DNA from: JAJPXC01 sp964562375
GTDB taxonomy: Bacteria > Bacteroidota > Bacteroidia > Bacteroidales > Muribaculaceae
Length of the DNA: 55,495 nucleotides
Assembly (NCBI GenBank): GCA_964562375.1
Contig: CAZLSW010000013.1
Coordinates: 1-55,495 of the forward strand
Direction of reading: 5' to 3'
The notes below the pieces were generated by a model. The model saw only the letters and a list, made by a program, of their open reading frames with translations. It was not told the origin of the DNA and did no database searches. This document shows, in pieces, positions 1 through 7,165 of the stretch (positions are counted from its first letter, which is position 1; each line of letters starts with the position of its first letter). The position numbers were made by a program, and so were the translations under genes.

Positions 1-11
1 GGCACTACTCG

Positions 12-37
12 CTACTCACTAATTACCTAATTACCTA
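12..37 (-). repeat. Stop-adjacent 26-bp repeat, copy 1
   Basis: An exact 26-bp copy of the sequence at 7140-7165. On the minus strand it begins with the TAG stop codon of rlmN and continues GTAATTAGGTAATTAGTGAG, giving stop codons in all three frames. A diverged copy lies at 8148-8171 after the leucine-rich repeat gene. Function is unknown. Confidence 0.75.
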
Positions 38-1156
38 AGAGGATTGTTTGCCGGCGAGGAGGCCGCAGGCGGCGTCGATGTCTTGGCCGCGGGAGGCGCG
101 GATGGTCGCCGTGATGCCGTGGGCGTTGAGGCGGTCGCGGAAAGCCTCCATGGTGGCGCGGGGGGAGGCCTTTAGTGGTTGTGGGATGGGATCGACTGAA
201 GTCGACTGGAGTCGAGTGAAATCGGGAGAAGTCGAGCCCGAAGGGACTGGCGACCCGGTAGAAGGCCGTCCAAGGTCGGCCCCCTTAGAGGAGGGCAGCT
301 CGTGATAGGGGATAAGGTTGACGCGGGCGGGGAGGCCGCGGAGGAGGCGGGCCAGCGCGTCGGCGTGGCGCGCGTCGTCGTTGAGTCCGCCCCACAGGAT
401 GTATTCGATTGACAGGCGCCGCTGATGGGCGAAGTCGCCCAGGCGAAGTGTGTCAAGCACCTGCGACGTGTGGAACGCGCGCTCTACGGGCATCAGCTCC
501 TCGCGCTCGGTGGGGTAGGGGGAGTGGAGCGACAGGGCCACATGCACATTGGTCTCGCGAATCAGCCGCTCCAACTCCGGCAGTTTGCCGATAGTCGACA
601 CGGTGATGCGGCGGGGACTCCACGCGAGTCCCCACGGCGCGGTGAGTATCTCGATGGCTTGCAGCACGTTGTCGAGGTTGTCGAGCGGTTCGCCCATGCC
701 CATGAACACGATGTTGGTCAGGCGCTCCGAATCAGGAATCGACAGCACTTGGTTGATAATCTGCGCGGCGGTGAGGTTGCCGTGGAAACCTTGCCGACCG
801 GTCATGCAAAACTTGCAGTTCATCTTGCACCCTGCCTGGGAGGAAACGCACAGGGTGGCGCGCTCCTTGTCGGGGATCATCACCGACTCGATCGCGCGGC
901 CGTTGGCTCCGCGGAAGAGGTACTTCTTGGTGCCGTCACGCGAGACGGCCTCGGCGAGAGGCTCCTCGCGGCCAATCTCGTAGTTTTCGGCCAGGCGAGC
1001 GCGACCGGCCTTGGGGAGGTCGGTCATCTGGTCGATGGAGGTGACGCGCTTTTGGTACAGCCAGCGGGCCATCTGTCCGGCGGCGAATCGGGGCAGGCCC
1101 ACCTCGGCGGCGACCTCGCGCAACCCCTCGAGGGTCAATCCTATCAACGGTTTCAT
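35..1156 (-). CDS. rlmN: Dual-specificity 23S rRNA/tRNA (adenine-C2) methyltransferase RlmN, with internal insertion
   Basis: Radical SAM enzyme that methylates C2 of A2503 in 23S rRNA and A37 in some tRNAs. The radical SAM cluster motif CKMNCKFC is visible, followed by the family signatures NIVFMGMGEPLDN and RITVSTIG; the C-terminal TIRASRGQDIDAACG carries the conserved catalytic cysteine. I start it at MKPLIGL (1156); an in-frame upstream ATG at 1189 adds 11 residues that overlap the promoter box and is less likely. Between the family motif NLIPYHELP and LKASPRATMEAFRD there is an extra stretch of about 39 residues (bases 176-292), rich in S, T, P and D, absent from usual RlmN proteins and built from internally repetitive DNA (GTCGACTGGAGTCGAGT type). 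It keeps the frame. The gene stands alone, and its TAG stop begins a stop-rich repeat. Confidence 0.95.
   Translation of the reverse strand: MKPLIGLTLEGLREVAAEVGLPRFAAGQMARWLYQKRVTSIDQMTDLPKAGRARLAENYEIGREEPLAEAVSRDGTKKYLFRGANGRAIESVMIPDKERATLCVSSQAGCKMNCKFCMTGRQGFHGNLTAAQIINQVLSIPDSERLTNIVFMGMGEPLDNLDNVLQAIEILTAPWGLAWSPRRITVSTIGKLPELERLIRETNVHVALSLHSPYPTEREELMPVERAFHTSQVLDTLRLGDFAHQRRLSIEYILWGGLNDDARHADALARLLRGLPARVNLIPYHELPSSKGADLGRPSTGSPVPSGSTSPDFTRLQSTSVDPIPQPLKASPRATMEAFRDRLNAHGITATIRASRGQDIDAACGLLAGKQSS
176..292 (-). repeat. In-frame repeat-like insertion within rlmN
   Basis: A 117-bp (39-codon) stretch that interrupts the normally short loop between the family motifs NLIPYHELP and LKASPRATMEAF. 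The DNA is internally repetitive (GTCGACTGAAGTCGAC, GTCGAGTGAAATCGGGA, GTCGAGCCCGAAGGG). Its length is a multiple of three and it contains no stop in the rlmN frame. That it is a captured intergenic repeat is inferred from composition. Confidence 0.6.
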
Positions 1157-1174
1157 ACCACTATAACGTTTATG

Positions 1175-1308
1175 GCCACAAAAGTACATAAAAAGAGTGA
1201 TTTTTAGCCACTGATTTCACTGATTTACACTGAGAAATTAAGCCACAAAAGTACATAAAAAGCGTGATTTTTAGCCACTGATTTCACGGATTTACACTGA
1301 GAAATTTA
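1175..1308. repeat. Two tandem 67-bp repeats carrying the rlmN promoter box
   Basis: Unit 1 spans 1175-1241 and unit 2 1242-1308; they differ at only a few bases. Each starts GCCACAAAAGTACATAAAAA and contains, on the minus strand, TACTTTTG, a match to the Bacteroidetes -7 box. The remainder (CCACTGATTTCACTGATTTACAC) belongs to the same style of repeat as the palindrome at 26654-26880. Confidence 0.8.
1179..1186 (-). promoter_or_regulatory. Candidate -7 box for rlmN
   Basis: TACTTTTG on the minus strand matches the Bacteroidetes consensus TAnnTTTG and lies 23 bases upstream of the chosen ATG at 1156. A second copy lies in the neighbouring tandem repeat. No clear -33 TTTG was found. Confidence 0.5.
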
Positions 1309-1839
1309 GGGACGCCTGCAAATACCTGTATTTTATGGGATATACACTGAGAGGGTGGTCGGCTTGCCGACCCTGCGCAAGTAGCGCAGTCCGGGGATAT
1401 CGGCTTGCCGATTGTCCCCGGGCTGGGTAAAAACGCGTCAGGCGACGCGCTTCGGCTTGCCGAAGCTTTCAAAATCAAACAATTATGCTTATTCAACGAG
1501 AAAGGGCACCAACCTTTGCTTGTGGGAGGAGTCGCCGACCACATCCACTTTTTGTGGAGCATGAGCTTGAAACCCAAAGCCGTTTCTTGACGAGTATGAC
1601 CGTTTGTTGAGGTTAAATCGGGTGGTGAATCCTCAATATAAATTCATGCCGCTTATTTGAGGCTGTGGAAGGCTTCGGCAAGCCGAAGCTCCTCGCCTAC
1701 TACATCCTATACCCAGCCCGGACGGGTCGGCAAGCCGACCGCGCCCGGACTGCGCTACTTGCGCGGGGTCGGCAAGCCGACCACCCTCTCAGTGTATATC
1801 CCATAAAACACAGGTTTTTGCAGATGTTCCGAAATTTAG
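1301..1839. mobile_element. 521-bp inverted-repeat element with transposase relic (REP/RAYT-like)
   Basis: The element proper is 1310-1830. The left arm (1310 to about 1472) and right arm (about 1666-1830) are imperfect inverted repeats of roughly 160 bp, sharing blocks such as TTTTATGGGATATACACTGA and GCGCAAGTAGCGCAGTCC. Each arm carries three small hairpins with core CGGCTTGCCG (GGTCGGCTTGCCGACC, ATCGGCTTGCCGAT, CTTCGGCTTGCCGAAG types). The nine bases GAAATTTAG occur directly outside both ends (1301-1309 and 1831-1839), as a target duplication would. The central 190 bp encode the remnant of an IS200/Y1-like transposase. Classical IS200/IS605 elements lack long inverted repeats and target duplications, so the arrangement more closely resembles a REP/RAYT unit or a composite; this reading is inference. 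Confidence 0.7.
1471..1660 (+). pseudogene. IS200/Y1-like transposase remnant, internally deleted and frameshifted
   Basis: One frame encodes EKGHQPLLVGGVADHIHFLW, matching the HUH region of IS200/Y1 transposases (GHKLLAINSMPDHTHILIGL type), with the two metal-binding histidines as HIH. It stops at 1590. From 1583 another frame reads FLDEYDRLLRLNRVVNPQYK then FMPLI and stop, matching the usual C-terminal end of the same family (FKEEYIDLLNKF.IEYDEKYLF type). The roughly 75-80 residues normally between them, including the catalytic tyrosine region, are missing, so the gene is dead. No convincing N-terminal start is seen; the fragment begins at the edge of the left inverted arm. The HUH and tail identifications are by motif recognition, not alignment. 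Confidence 0.7.
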
Positions 1840-1990
1840 CCACAAAAATACCCGGAAAGACCCCCTTTCGCCAGATACATCTTTAGAAGTCAGATATAGG
1901 ATTAAAGATAGAAGGAAGTTGAGGGTGTAGGATGTGATATGATGGCAAAAAGTGACAAAAATGTGTGATTTTTTTCTTTTTTATCAGAAA
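1840..1990. other. Intergenic stretch without recognised gene
   Basis: AT-rich spacer between the inverted-repeat element and the C10 protease promoter. It starts with a partial copy of the GCCACAAAA repeat. I see no ORF, RNA structure or hairpin worth naming. Confidence 0.5.
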
Positions 1991-1997
1991 TTTAGCT

Positions 1998-2006
1998 AAT
2001 TTTGCG
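1998..2006 (+). promoter_or_regulatory. Candidate -7 box for the C10 protease
   Basis: TAATTTTGC is a full match to the Bacteroidetes TAnnTTTGC box, 40 bases upstream of the ATG at 2047. A -33 TTTG at the right distance is not clear. Confidence 0.6.
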
Positions 2007-2046
2007 ACATTCTATTACACTACAGGAATTTAAATCACCATTTCCT

Positions 2047-2550
2047 ATGAAACAAGGATTACTACACAACGCCTCTTTCCTGATAGCGGCAGTGTTTGTC
2101 GCCATGTCGGCAACATCGGCCGAGTTAAGTCCCTCGCAAGCCTTGGCCCGCGCCCGCGAGGCCATGCCCGAGCAATCGGCAGTCGCCAAGCGCCTGGGAC
2201 ACGGCGCGGCAATCGACCAATTGCGGTTCACCCAACTCGACTCGCTGGGACAGGCCGCAGTGTACGTGTTTGGCGCCGAGGCGGGTAATCCCGGCTTCAT
2301 CCTGGCGTCGGCCGACGACCGCGTGCCGGCCGTCCTGGGCTACAGCGACGACACCGCCTTCGACCCCACCAACATTCCCCCGGCGATGTCCTGGTGGCTC
2401 TCCCAATACGCGGCCCAGATCGCCTCCCTCACCGAAGGTCCCATCATAGTAAACGGCACCATTACCGAAACCTCGGCTCGCCCCAAATCGGTAAAACTCG
2501 CCGTCTCCCCCCATCTGCGAAACCCTATGGAACCAATCCACCCCGTTTAA
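2047..2550 (+). CDS. C10 (streptopain-like) cysteine protease, N-terminal propeptide part before an apparent frameshift
   Basis: Begins MKQGLLHNASFLIAAVFVAM, a signal peptide ending near A-T-S-A. It continues as a Spi/C10-type propeptide (GNPGFILASADDRVPAVLGY, then IPPAMSWWLSQYAAQI). I choose the ATG at 2047 because the signal peptide starts there; the in-frame codons upstream overlap the promoter. The frame ends at 2550 in a stretch without family similarity (PHLRNPMEPIHPV). Removing one C from the run of six at 2507-2512 restores one continuous protein reading VSPICETLWNQSTPFNNDCP into the catalytic domain at 2564 onwards, and LWNQ..PFNNDCP is the expected sequence ahead of the C10 active-site cysteine. 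It is therefore one gene split by +1 in a homopolymer: a real mutation, a phase-variable tract, or a sequencing error. Confidence 0.85.
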   Translation: MKQGLLHNASFLIAAVFVAMSATSAELSPSQALARAREAMPEQSAVAKRLGHGAAIDQLRFTQLDSLGQAAVYVFGAEAGNPGFILASADDRVPAVLGYSDDTAFDPTNIPPAMSWWLSQYAAQIASLTEGPIIVNGTITETSARPKSVKLAVSPHLRNPMEPIHPV

Positions 2551-2563
2551 TAACGATTGCCCT

Positions 2564-5011
2564 GTGGGAAGTGGAGGAACCAATTGCGTTACTGGCTGTG
2601 TAGCCACGGCCCAAGCGCAGGTGATGAAGGTGCACGAGTGGCCAAATACCACCACTGGTACCTATACATTATCTTATACTGTGGACGATGAGTCCACTTC
2701 CGCAACCCTTACGCTTGGTGGCTACGACTGGGACAACATGATTGACGATTATTCAGGTACTTACACTGATACCCAAGCAACTGCTGTGGCCAAGTTGATG
2801 TATCAGTGCGGAGCGGCATGCCAAATGAGTTACACAGAAGATTCATCTGGAGCTGTAACCATGAGAGCCGCACAGGCACTTCGTACATATTTCAATTATG
2901 ACAAAGGGACGACATATTATAACCGTTCTTGGTTTACAACAGAGGATAGGAATGAATTGATATACGCTGAATTGCAAGCAGGTCGCGCGGTATTGTATAA
3001 TGGTCAAAGTAATACTAGTGGTCACGCATTCGTTTGTGATGGCTATAGTTATGACAATTATTTCCATATCAATTGGGGATGGGGCGGCTCTTCTAATGGA
3101 TACTTTTTGCTAACGGCTCTTGACCCTCCCACTCAGGGCATCGGAGGATCAACATCGGGTTATAATAGTGGCCAAGGGGCTACCGTTGGAATTCAACCAC
3201 CCCAAGAGGACTCCGTGGAGAAATACGTTATGTATGCAGCTAATCTGTATTGTGACGCAACCTCATATAATGCTAAATCGGCAACTATTACTTTTAGCTC
3301 GGGATTTTGGAATGTAAGTTTAGCCTCATCCATTAGCACTACGTTAGGATTCATGTGCGAGGAGGAAGATGGCTCCTTAGTAAAAACCATTACAAAATGG
3401 TCAACAACCTTGACCATTAACACTGGTTGGAATAATCTTACAGTGTCGGCATCCAGTTTCCCCACAGGCACATATCGTGTATATCCCGCCTATACTGATG
3501 CTGATGGCACGTGGCGTCATATGTATCATCCACTTGACCGTCCTGGTTATCTTGTGTTTACCAACGACGGAACTACCATTACGGTTACTGATCCCAATGG
3601 ATCTACGCCCTCAGCGCTCACGGCTTCAGCCACATTGCAGTCGATAGTGGATCCTTCAACCTCAACTAGCGCATCCACAATCTACACCGGCCAAACCTAC
3701 AATTTCAATTGGCAATTAACAACCAATAAGCCTTATGACGGTAAGGTGAAGATGAAATTTGGCAAATATTCCAGCTCTTTCACAATCTATGCTTTCAGCG
3801 ATCCCGTGGACGTTGAAATCACCGATGTGGAAGGTGGTACGGCCACGGTAGCTGTTCCTTTTACTATCCCCTCGTCAATTTCAGCGGGTACTTGGTACGT
3901 TATGCTTTCCTATGATACGGGTGATTCCTACACTAATTGTAATTCAATTTATAGTTTCACAGTAACAAAGACAAGCAATACAGGCACGGCGGTAGCAGCA
4001 GAATTCACCACGGGTACGACCTCTATAAGTGTTGATTCCAGTAATCCCACTACGGTGATTCTAAACAATCCTAATTTAGCGTTGACCCTACAGAGTTCTG
4101 GAGGTAGTTGGCTTGACACTGTTGGGTTGAATGTTTACCAAGTTACTTCTGATGGTTATACTTATGCTGGAACGCTTAGCCTTGGAAGTGTGACAATCGC
4201 AAGTGGACAATCTGTTACATTAACTTTTGACACCTCTTTGGTAGGAGAGTTTGACACCTCCAGCACATATTTCTTGATACCTTATGCTTCTTCAGCAGGC
4301 CAATTGAAGGTGGTACAAGGTAGTAGGACTGATTATTATTGGTATTATGTGAAGTTTATCGAGAAGCCGGAGGTGGCTGTCGCTGGTGTCGAATTTGACA
4401 ATAAGATTTCGCAGGGATTGGTGTCGTATGATCCCGCTTATGTGTACATTAATGACCCCAATATTAAGGTATATCTCTATGGCGTGGCTTCTACATGGGT
4501 AAGCGACGTTTATGGTGTGGTCGCCGAACTTGATGGCACTATCGTTGGTAAATCGGCTACCACTACTGATGTCACTGTCCCGGAAGGCGAAAATAAGATT
4601 GTCTACATAGATACGTTTACCCCTGTGCAGAGCGGCAGTAGCGGGGTTAGGCCGAGGGAGATTAAGACCAGTAGCACGATCTATCAGTTCTATCCCTACG
4701 CGAGCACCTATGATACGGCGCTGCCTGCTGTGCGCTACATTATCTTTACTCCCACGACGGGTGTCGATGGCATCGCCGCGGCTGAGGAGCGCGCGGGGAT
4801 CTTCCCCAATCCTGCTGACGACGTGGTGAACGTGAGTGGCATCTCGGGTCGCGCTAAGGTGGAGATGTACTCGCTGGCGGGCTCGCTGGTGAAGAGCGTG
4901 GCGATTGACGGCGCTACGTCGATTGACGTGAGCGGTCTGGCCGCCGGGCAGTACGTGGTAAGGATCGCCACCGACGGCGGCGTGACGACGCACAAGCTCA
5001 TCAAGAGATAA
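2564..5011 (+). CDS. C10 cysteine protease, catalytic and C-terminal part with T9SS sorting domain
   Basis: Catalytic half of the secreted protease begun at 2047. The first ATG after the shift is at 2564, but the true reading frame probably continues from about 2513. Active-site features of the streptopain family are visible: cysteine in TGCVATAQAQVMK (codon about 2597), histidine in GHAFVCDGY (codon 3023) and the NWGWGG motif. After the protease domain (to about residue 215) come several beta-sandwich-like repeats rich in T, S and Y. The last 80 residues (GIFPNPADDVVNVSGISG ... GQYVVRIATDGG...KLIKR) are a typical T9SS type A sorting domain, implying export across the outer membrane. If translation cannot cross 2507-2512, this half has no signal peptide and would be silent. 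Bases 2650-4700 are visibly more AT-rich than both flanks. Confidence 0.85.
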   Translation: MGSGGTNCVTGCVATAQAQVMKVHEWPNTTTGTYTLSYTVDDESTSATLTLGGYDWDNMIDDYSGTYTDTQATAVAKLMYQCGAACQMSYTEDSSGAVTMRAAQALRTYFNYDKGTTYYNRSWFTTEDRNELIYAELQAGRAVLYNGQSNTSGHAFVCDGYSYDNYFHINWGWGGSSNGYFLLTALDPPTQGIGGSTSGYNSGQGATVGIQPPQEDSVEKYVMYAANLYCDATSYNAKSATITFSSGFWNVSLASSISTTLGFMCEEEDGSLVKTITKWSTTLTINTGWNNLTVSASSFPTGTYRVYPAYTDADGTWRHMYHPLDRPGYLVFTNDGTTITVTDPNGSTPSALTASATLQSIVDPSTSTSASTIYTGQTYNFNWQLTTNKPYDGKVKMKFGKYSSSFTIYAFSDPVDVEITDVEGGTATVAVPFTIPSSISAGTWYVMLSYDTGDSYTNCNSIYSFTVTKTSNTGTAVAAEFTTGTTSISVDSSNPTTVILNNPNLALTLQSSGGSWLDTVGLNVYQVTSDGYTYAGTLSLGSVTIASGQSVTLTFDTSLVGEFDTSSTYFLIPYASSAGQLKVVQGSRTDYYWYYVKFIEKPEVAVAGVEFDNKISQGLVSYDPAYVYINDPNIKVYLYGVASTWVSDVYGVVAELDGTIVGKSATTTDVTVPEGENKIVYIDTFTPVQSGSSGVRPREIKTSSTIYQFYPYASTYDTALPAVRYIIFTPTTGVDGIAAAEERAGIFPNPADDVVNVSGISGRAKVEMYSLAGSLVKSVAIDGATSIDVSGLAAGQYVVRIATDGGVTTHKLIKR

Positions 5012-5014
5012 CAT

Positions 5015-5385
5015 TTAGGCAGGAGGTCGGGCCGTGCCGGCCCGACAGAAAAATGTCCCGCCGGCACGGCGGGACTTCCTACTTATCATAGGCAGGAAGT
5101 CGGGCCGTGCCGGCCCGACANNNNNNNNNNNNNNNNNNNNNNNNNNNNNNNNNNNNNNNNNNNNNNNNNNNNNNNNNNNNNNNNNNNNNNNNNNNNNNNN
5201 NNNNNNNNNNNNNNNNNNNNACGGCGGGACTTCCTACTTATCATAGGCAGGAAGTCGGGCCGTGCCGGCCCGACAATAAAAAAAGTCCCGCCGGCACGGC
5301 GGGACTTCCTACTTATCATAGGCAGGAGGTCGGGCCGTGCCGGCCCGACAGAAAAATGTCCCGCCGGCACGGCGGGACTTCCTTT
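5015..5385. repeat. REP cluster 1 (interrupted by assembly gap)
   Basis: Alternating hairpins of the same family: head AGGCAGGA(A/G)GTC or AAGTAGGAAGTC, 9-bp stem, 3-nt loop TGC. A-type stem is GTCGGGCCG/CGGCCCGAC, B-type stem GTCCCGCCG/CGGCGGGAC. A and B face each other in inverted orientation, making REPIN-like pairs separated by a few A/T bases. The cluster fills the space between two convergent genes, touching the stop region of both. The 100 Ns at 5121-5220 lie inside it. Confidence 0.9.
5121..5220. other. Assembly gap (100 Ns)
   Basis: Exactly 100 unknown bases in the middle of the REP cluster. This is a scaffolding gap of conventional size, so the real number of repeat copies here is unknown. 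Confidence 0.99.
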
Positions 5386-5901
5386 CTATTCTTCTTCGGG
5401 GGGATTCTGGCGCAGGTGGTTGAGGGGACGCATGACGTTGCAGAGGGTCTGCGACCAGTAGGAGGCGAAGTCCTCGCGGGCGGCCGCGATGGCTTGCTGC
5501 GATTGCTCGTCGGTGGCGTCACGCACCATCTCCAGGAAGTTGTACAGCGCCTGGAAGATGTCGGCAAGGCCCTCGGAAACCGAGGCCGAGATGGGTGTGT
5601 CGCTGTATTTCATGTCGTCCTCGAAGGTCTCCAGGTACACGTCGTCGGGGCCGAGCAGCGACTCCACGCCGCGACGGATGGCCTCGTAATAGTCCTCGTC
5701 GAGCGCGGGCGAGATGTAAGGCTCGTCCCACAGGTCGCCGTCGTCCACCTGCAGGTCGCTGGCGGCGATGTACAGGCGTGGCAACAGACGTGTCATCTGG
5801 GCGATGAACTCAACGGGGGTCGACTGCGTGGCGTTCTCGAGAGCCGAGCAGTATTCGTTGCTTAAGGCGATGAAAGCCAAGGAGTTGTTGGAGAGTGACA
5901 T
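5386..5901 (-). CDS. DUF5063 domain-containing protein
   Basis: A 171-residue acidic cytoplasmic protein, recognised as the Bacteroidetes DUF5063 family by its general pattern (LSNEYCSALENA, then LPRLYIAASDL, EDYYEAIRRGVESLLGPDD, FASYWSQTLCNVMRPLNHL). Predicted mostly helical, with no signal peptide or catalytic motif that I recognise. The start at MSLSNNS (5901) is chosen because it falls two bases after the nadD stop; the in-frame upstream ATG at 5943 lies inside nadD. It is the last gene of the yicC-gmk-nadD operon. Its TAG stop is followed at once by REP cluster 1. Function unknown. Confidence 0.8.
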   Translation of the reverse strand: MSLSNNSLAFIALSNEYCSALENATQSTPVEFIAQMTRLLPRLYIAASDLQVDDGDLWDEPYISPALDEDYYEAIRRGVESLLGPDDVYLETFEDDMKYSDTPISASVSEGLADIFQALYNFLEMVRDATDEQSQQAIAAAREDFASYWSQTLCNVMRPLNHLRQNPPEEE

Positions 5902-5903
5902 GA

Positions 5904-6479
5904 TTATGTGTGATAAAGATGATGCGAAGTGATATATTTCCACACGCCGGCGGGGACAAACGCGCTCATGTCGCGGCCCTTTTCGGCTCCCGAGCGGATG
6001 AATGTGCTGGAGAGGTCGATGATGGGGGCGCGCACGGTGTCGACATTGTCAACGTAGATGGGCGTGTCGGGGTAGCCGGGCCGGGGGTAGACGATCACGC
6101 CGAAGTCGTCGATAATCTCCTGATACGACTTCCAGCGGTCGAAGATTTCCCAGTTGTCGCGGCCGATCACCAGTCGGAATTTCTTAGACGGGTAACGCTT
6201 GCGCAGGGCGCGCAGGGTGTCGATGGTGTAGCTGGGTCGTGGCATTGACAGCTCGATGTCGCACACCTCGATGCGCTCGTGGGGCTTAGCGGCGATTTGC
6301 AGTATTTCAAGGCGGCAGATGTCGCTGGCCAGGTCGCCGGGGCGCTCCTTCAGGGGGTTGAGGGGCGACAGGGTGAGCCACACTCGCGACAGTTGGGTGT
6401 ACTGGGCGAGGTAGGACGCCAGGGCTATGTGGCCTATGTGAACGGGGTTGAACGAACCGCCAAGAATGCCTATTTCCAT
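5904..6479 (-). CDS. nadD: Nicotinate-nucleotide adenylyltransferase
   Basis: Transfers AMP from ATP to nicotinate mononucleotide, giving deamido-NAD in NAD biosynthesis. The nucleotidyltransferase motif GGSFNPVHIGH is near the N terminus, followed by PLNPLKE, GRDNWEIFDRWK and the C-terminal DLSSTFIRSG (SxxxIR motif). At 191 residues it has normal length. It starts seven bases after the gmk stop and ends two bases before the DUF5063 start, so the three are almost certainly co-transcribed. Confidence 0.95.
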   Translation of the reverse strand: MEIGILGGSFNPVHIGHIALASYLAQYTQLSRVWLTLSPLNPLKERPGDLASDICRLEILQIAAKPHERIEVCDIELSMPRPSYTIDTLRALRKRYPSKKFRLVIGRDNWEIFDRWKSYQEIIDDFGVIVYPRPGYPDTPIYVDNVDTVRAPIIDLSSTFIRSGAEKGRDMSAFVPAGVWKYITSHHLYHT

Positions 6480-6486
6480 CTCAGTG

Positions 6487-7059
6487 TCAGCGTTTTAGGA
6501 AGTTGGTGATTGCCTCATGGGTGTCGTTGATGGCCTTGTCGAGGTCGCGGTTGACGACGATGGTGTCGTACAGTGGCGCGAACGCAAGCTCGTACTCGGC
6601 ACGGTCGACACGCTGGTCGATCACCTCGGGGGCGTCGGTGCCGCGGCCCTCGAGCCGCTCGCGCAAGGCGGCGATCGACGGTGGCTCGACGAAGATGCTC
6701 AGCGCGCGGTCGCCGTATAGGTTTTTGACATTGACACCGCCGTGCACGTCGATGTCGAGGATCACGTTGTGGCCACCCTTGGTGAGGCGTTCCACCTCAC
6801 TTTTGAGCGTGCCGTAGAAGCGACCGGGGTACACCTCCTCGTATTCCACGAAAAGGTTGTCGTTGATGGCGCGACGAAATTGCTCGTCGCTAAGAAAATA
6901 GTAGTTTTTGCCGTGCTCCTCGCCAGCGCGGGGGGAGCGGTTGGTGGCCGACACCGAGAATTGCATGTCGATATCGCCGCGCTCCATCAGCGCGTTGATA
7001 ATCGTCGACTTGCCGCATCCCGAGGGAGCTGAGATAATTATGATTTTCCCTTCTTGCAT
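6487..7059 (-). CDS. gmk: Guanylate kinase
   Basis: Phosphorylates GMP to GDP with ATP. The P-loop SAPSGCGKST lies at residues 9-18; the GMP-binding region SVSATNRSPRAGEEHGKNYYF and the lid/adenine-binding end follow in the expected order. Length of 190 residues is typical. Transcribed after yicC with a 103-base spacer that holds a stop-rich repeat, and seven bases ahead of nadD. Confidence 0.97.
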   Translation of the reverse strand: MQEGKIIIISAPSGCGKSTIINALMERGDIDMQFSVSATNRSPRAGEEHGKNYYFLSDEQFRRAINDNLFVEYEEVYPGRFYGTLKSEVERLTKGGHNVILDIDVHGGVNVKNLYGDRALSIFVEPPSIAALRERLEGRGTDAPEVIDQRVDRAEYELAFAPLYDTIVVNRDLDKAINDTHEAITNFLKR

Positions 7060-7139
7060 GGTACAACAGGATTATGGATTTTAAGAGATTTCAGGGATTT
7101 TCGGTATTTCGATGGTAACGAGAGTAACGCCAGCACTCA

Positions 7140-7165
7140 CTACTCACTAATTACCTAATTACCTA
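7140..7165 (-). repeat. Stop-adjacent 26-bp repeat, copy 2
   Basis: Identical to 12-37. The TAG stop of yicC is its first codon on the minus strand. See the copy at the window start. Confidence 0.75.

Noticed and set aside
425..1207. 260-codon open frame antisense to rlmN
   Set aside because: Covers the conserved radical SAM motifs of rlmN on the other strand; no recognisable protein.
1310..1830. Intact IS200/IS605 insertion sequence
   Set aside because: The transposase lacks about 75-80 internal residues and changes frame; long inverted arms are not typical of that family.
5034..5370. Open frames running through the N gap
   Set aside because: They translate REP hairpins and unknown bases; no evidence of a gene.
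5015..5385. CRISPR array
   Set aside because: Repeats are palindromic, alternate in orientation, and the spacers are a few A/T bases, not unique 30-bp spacers; no cas genes are present.
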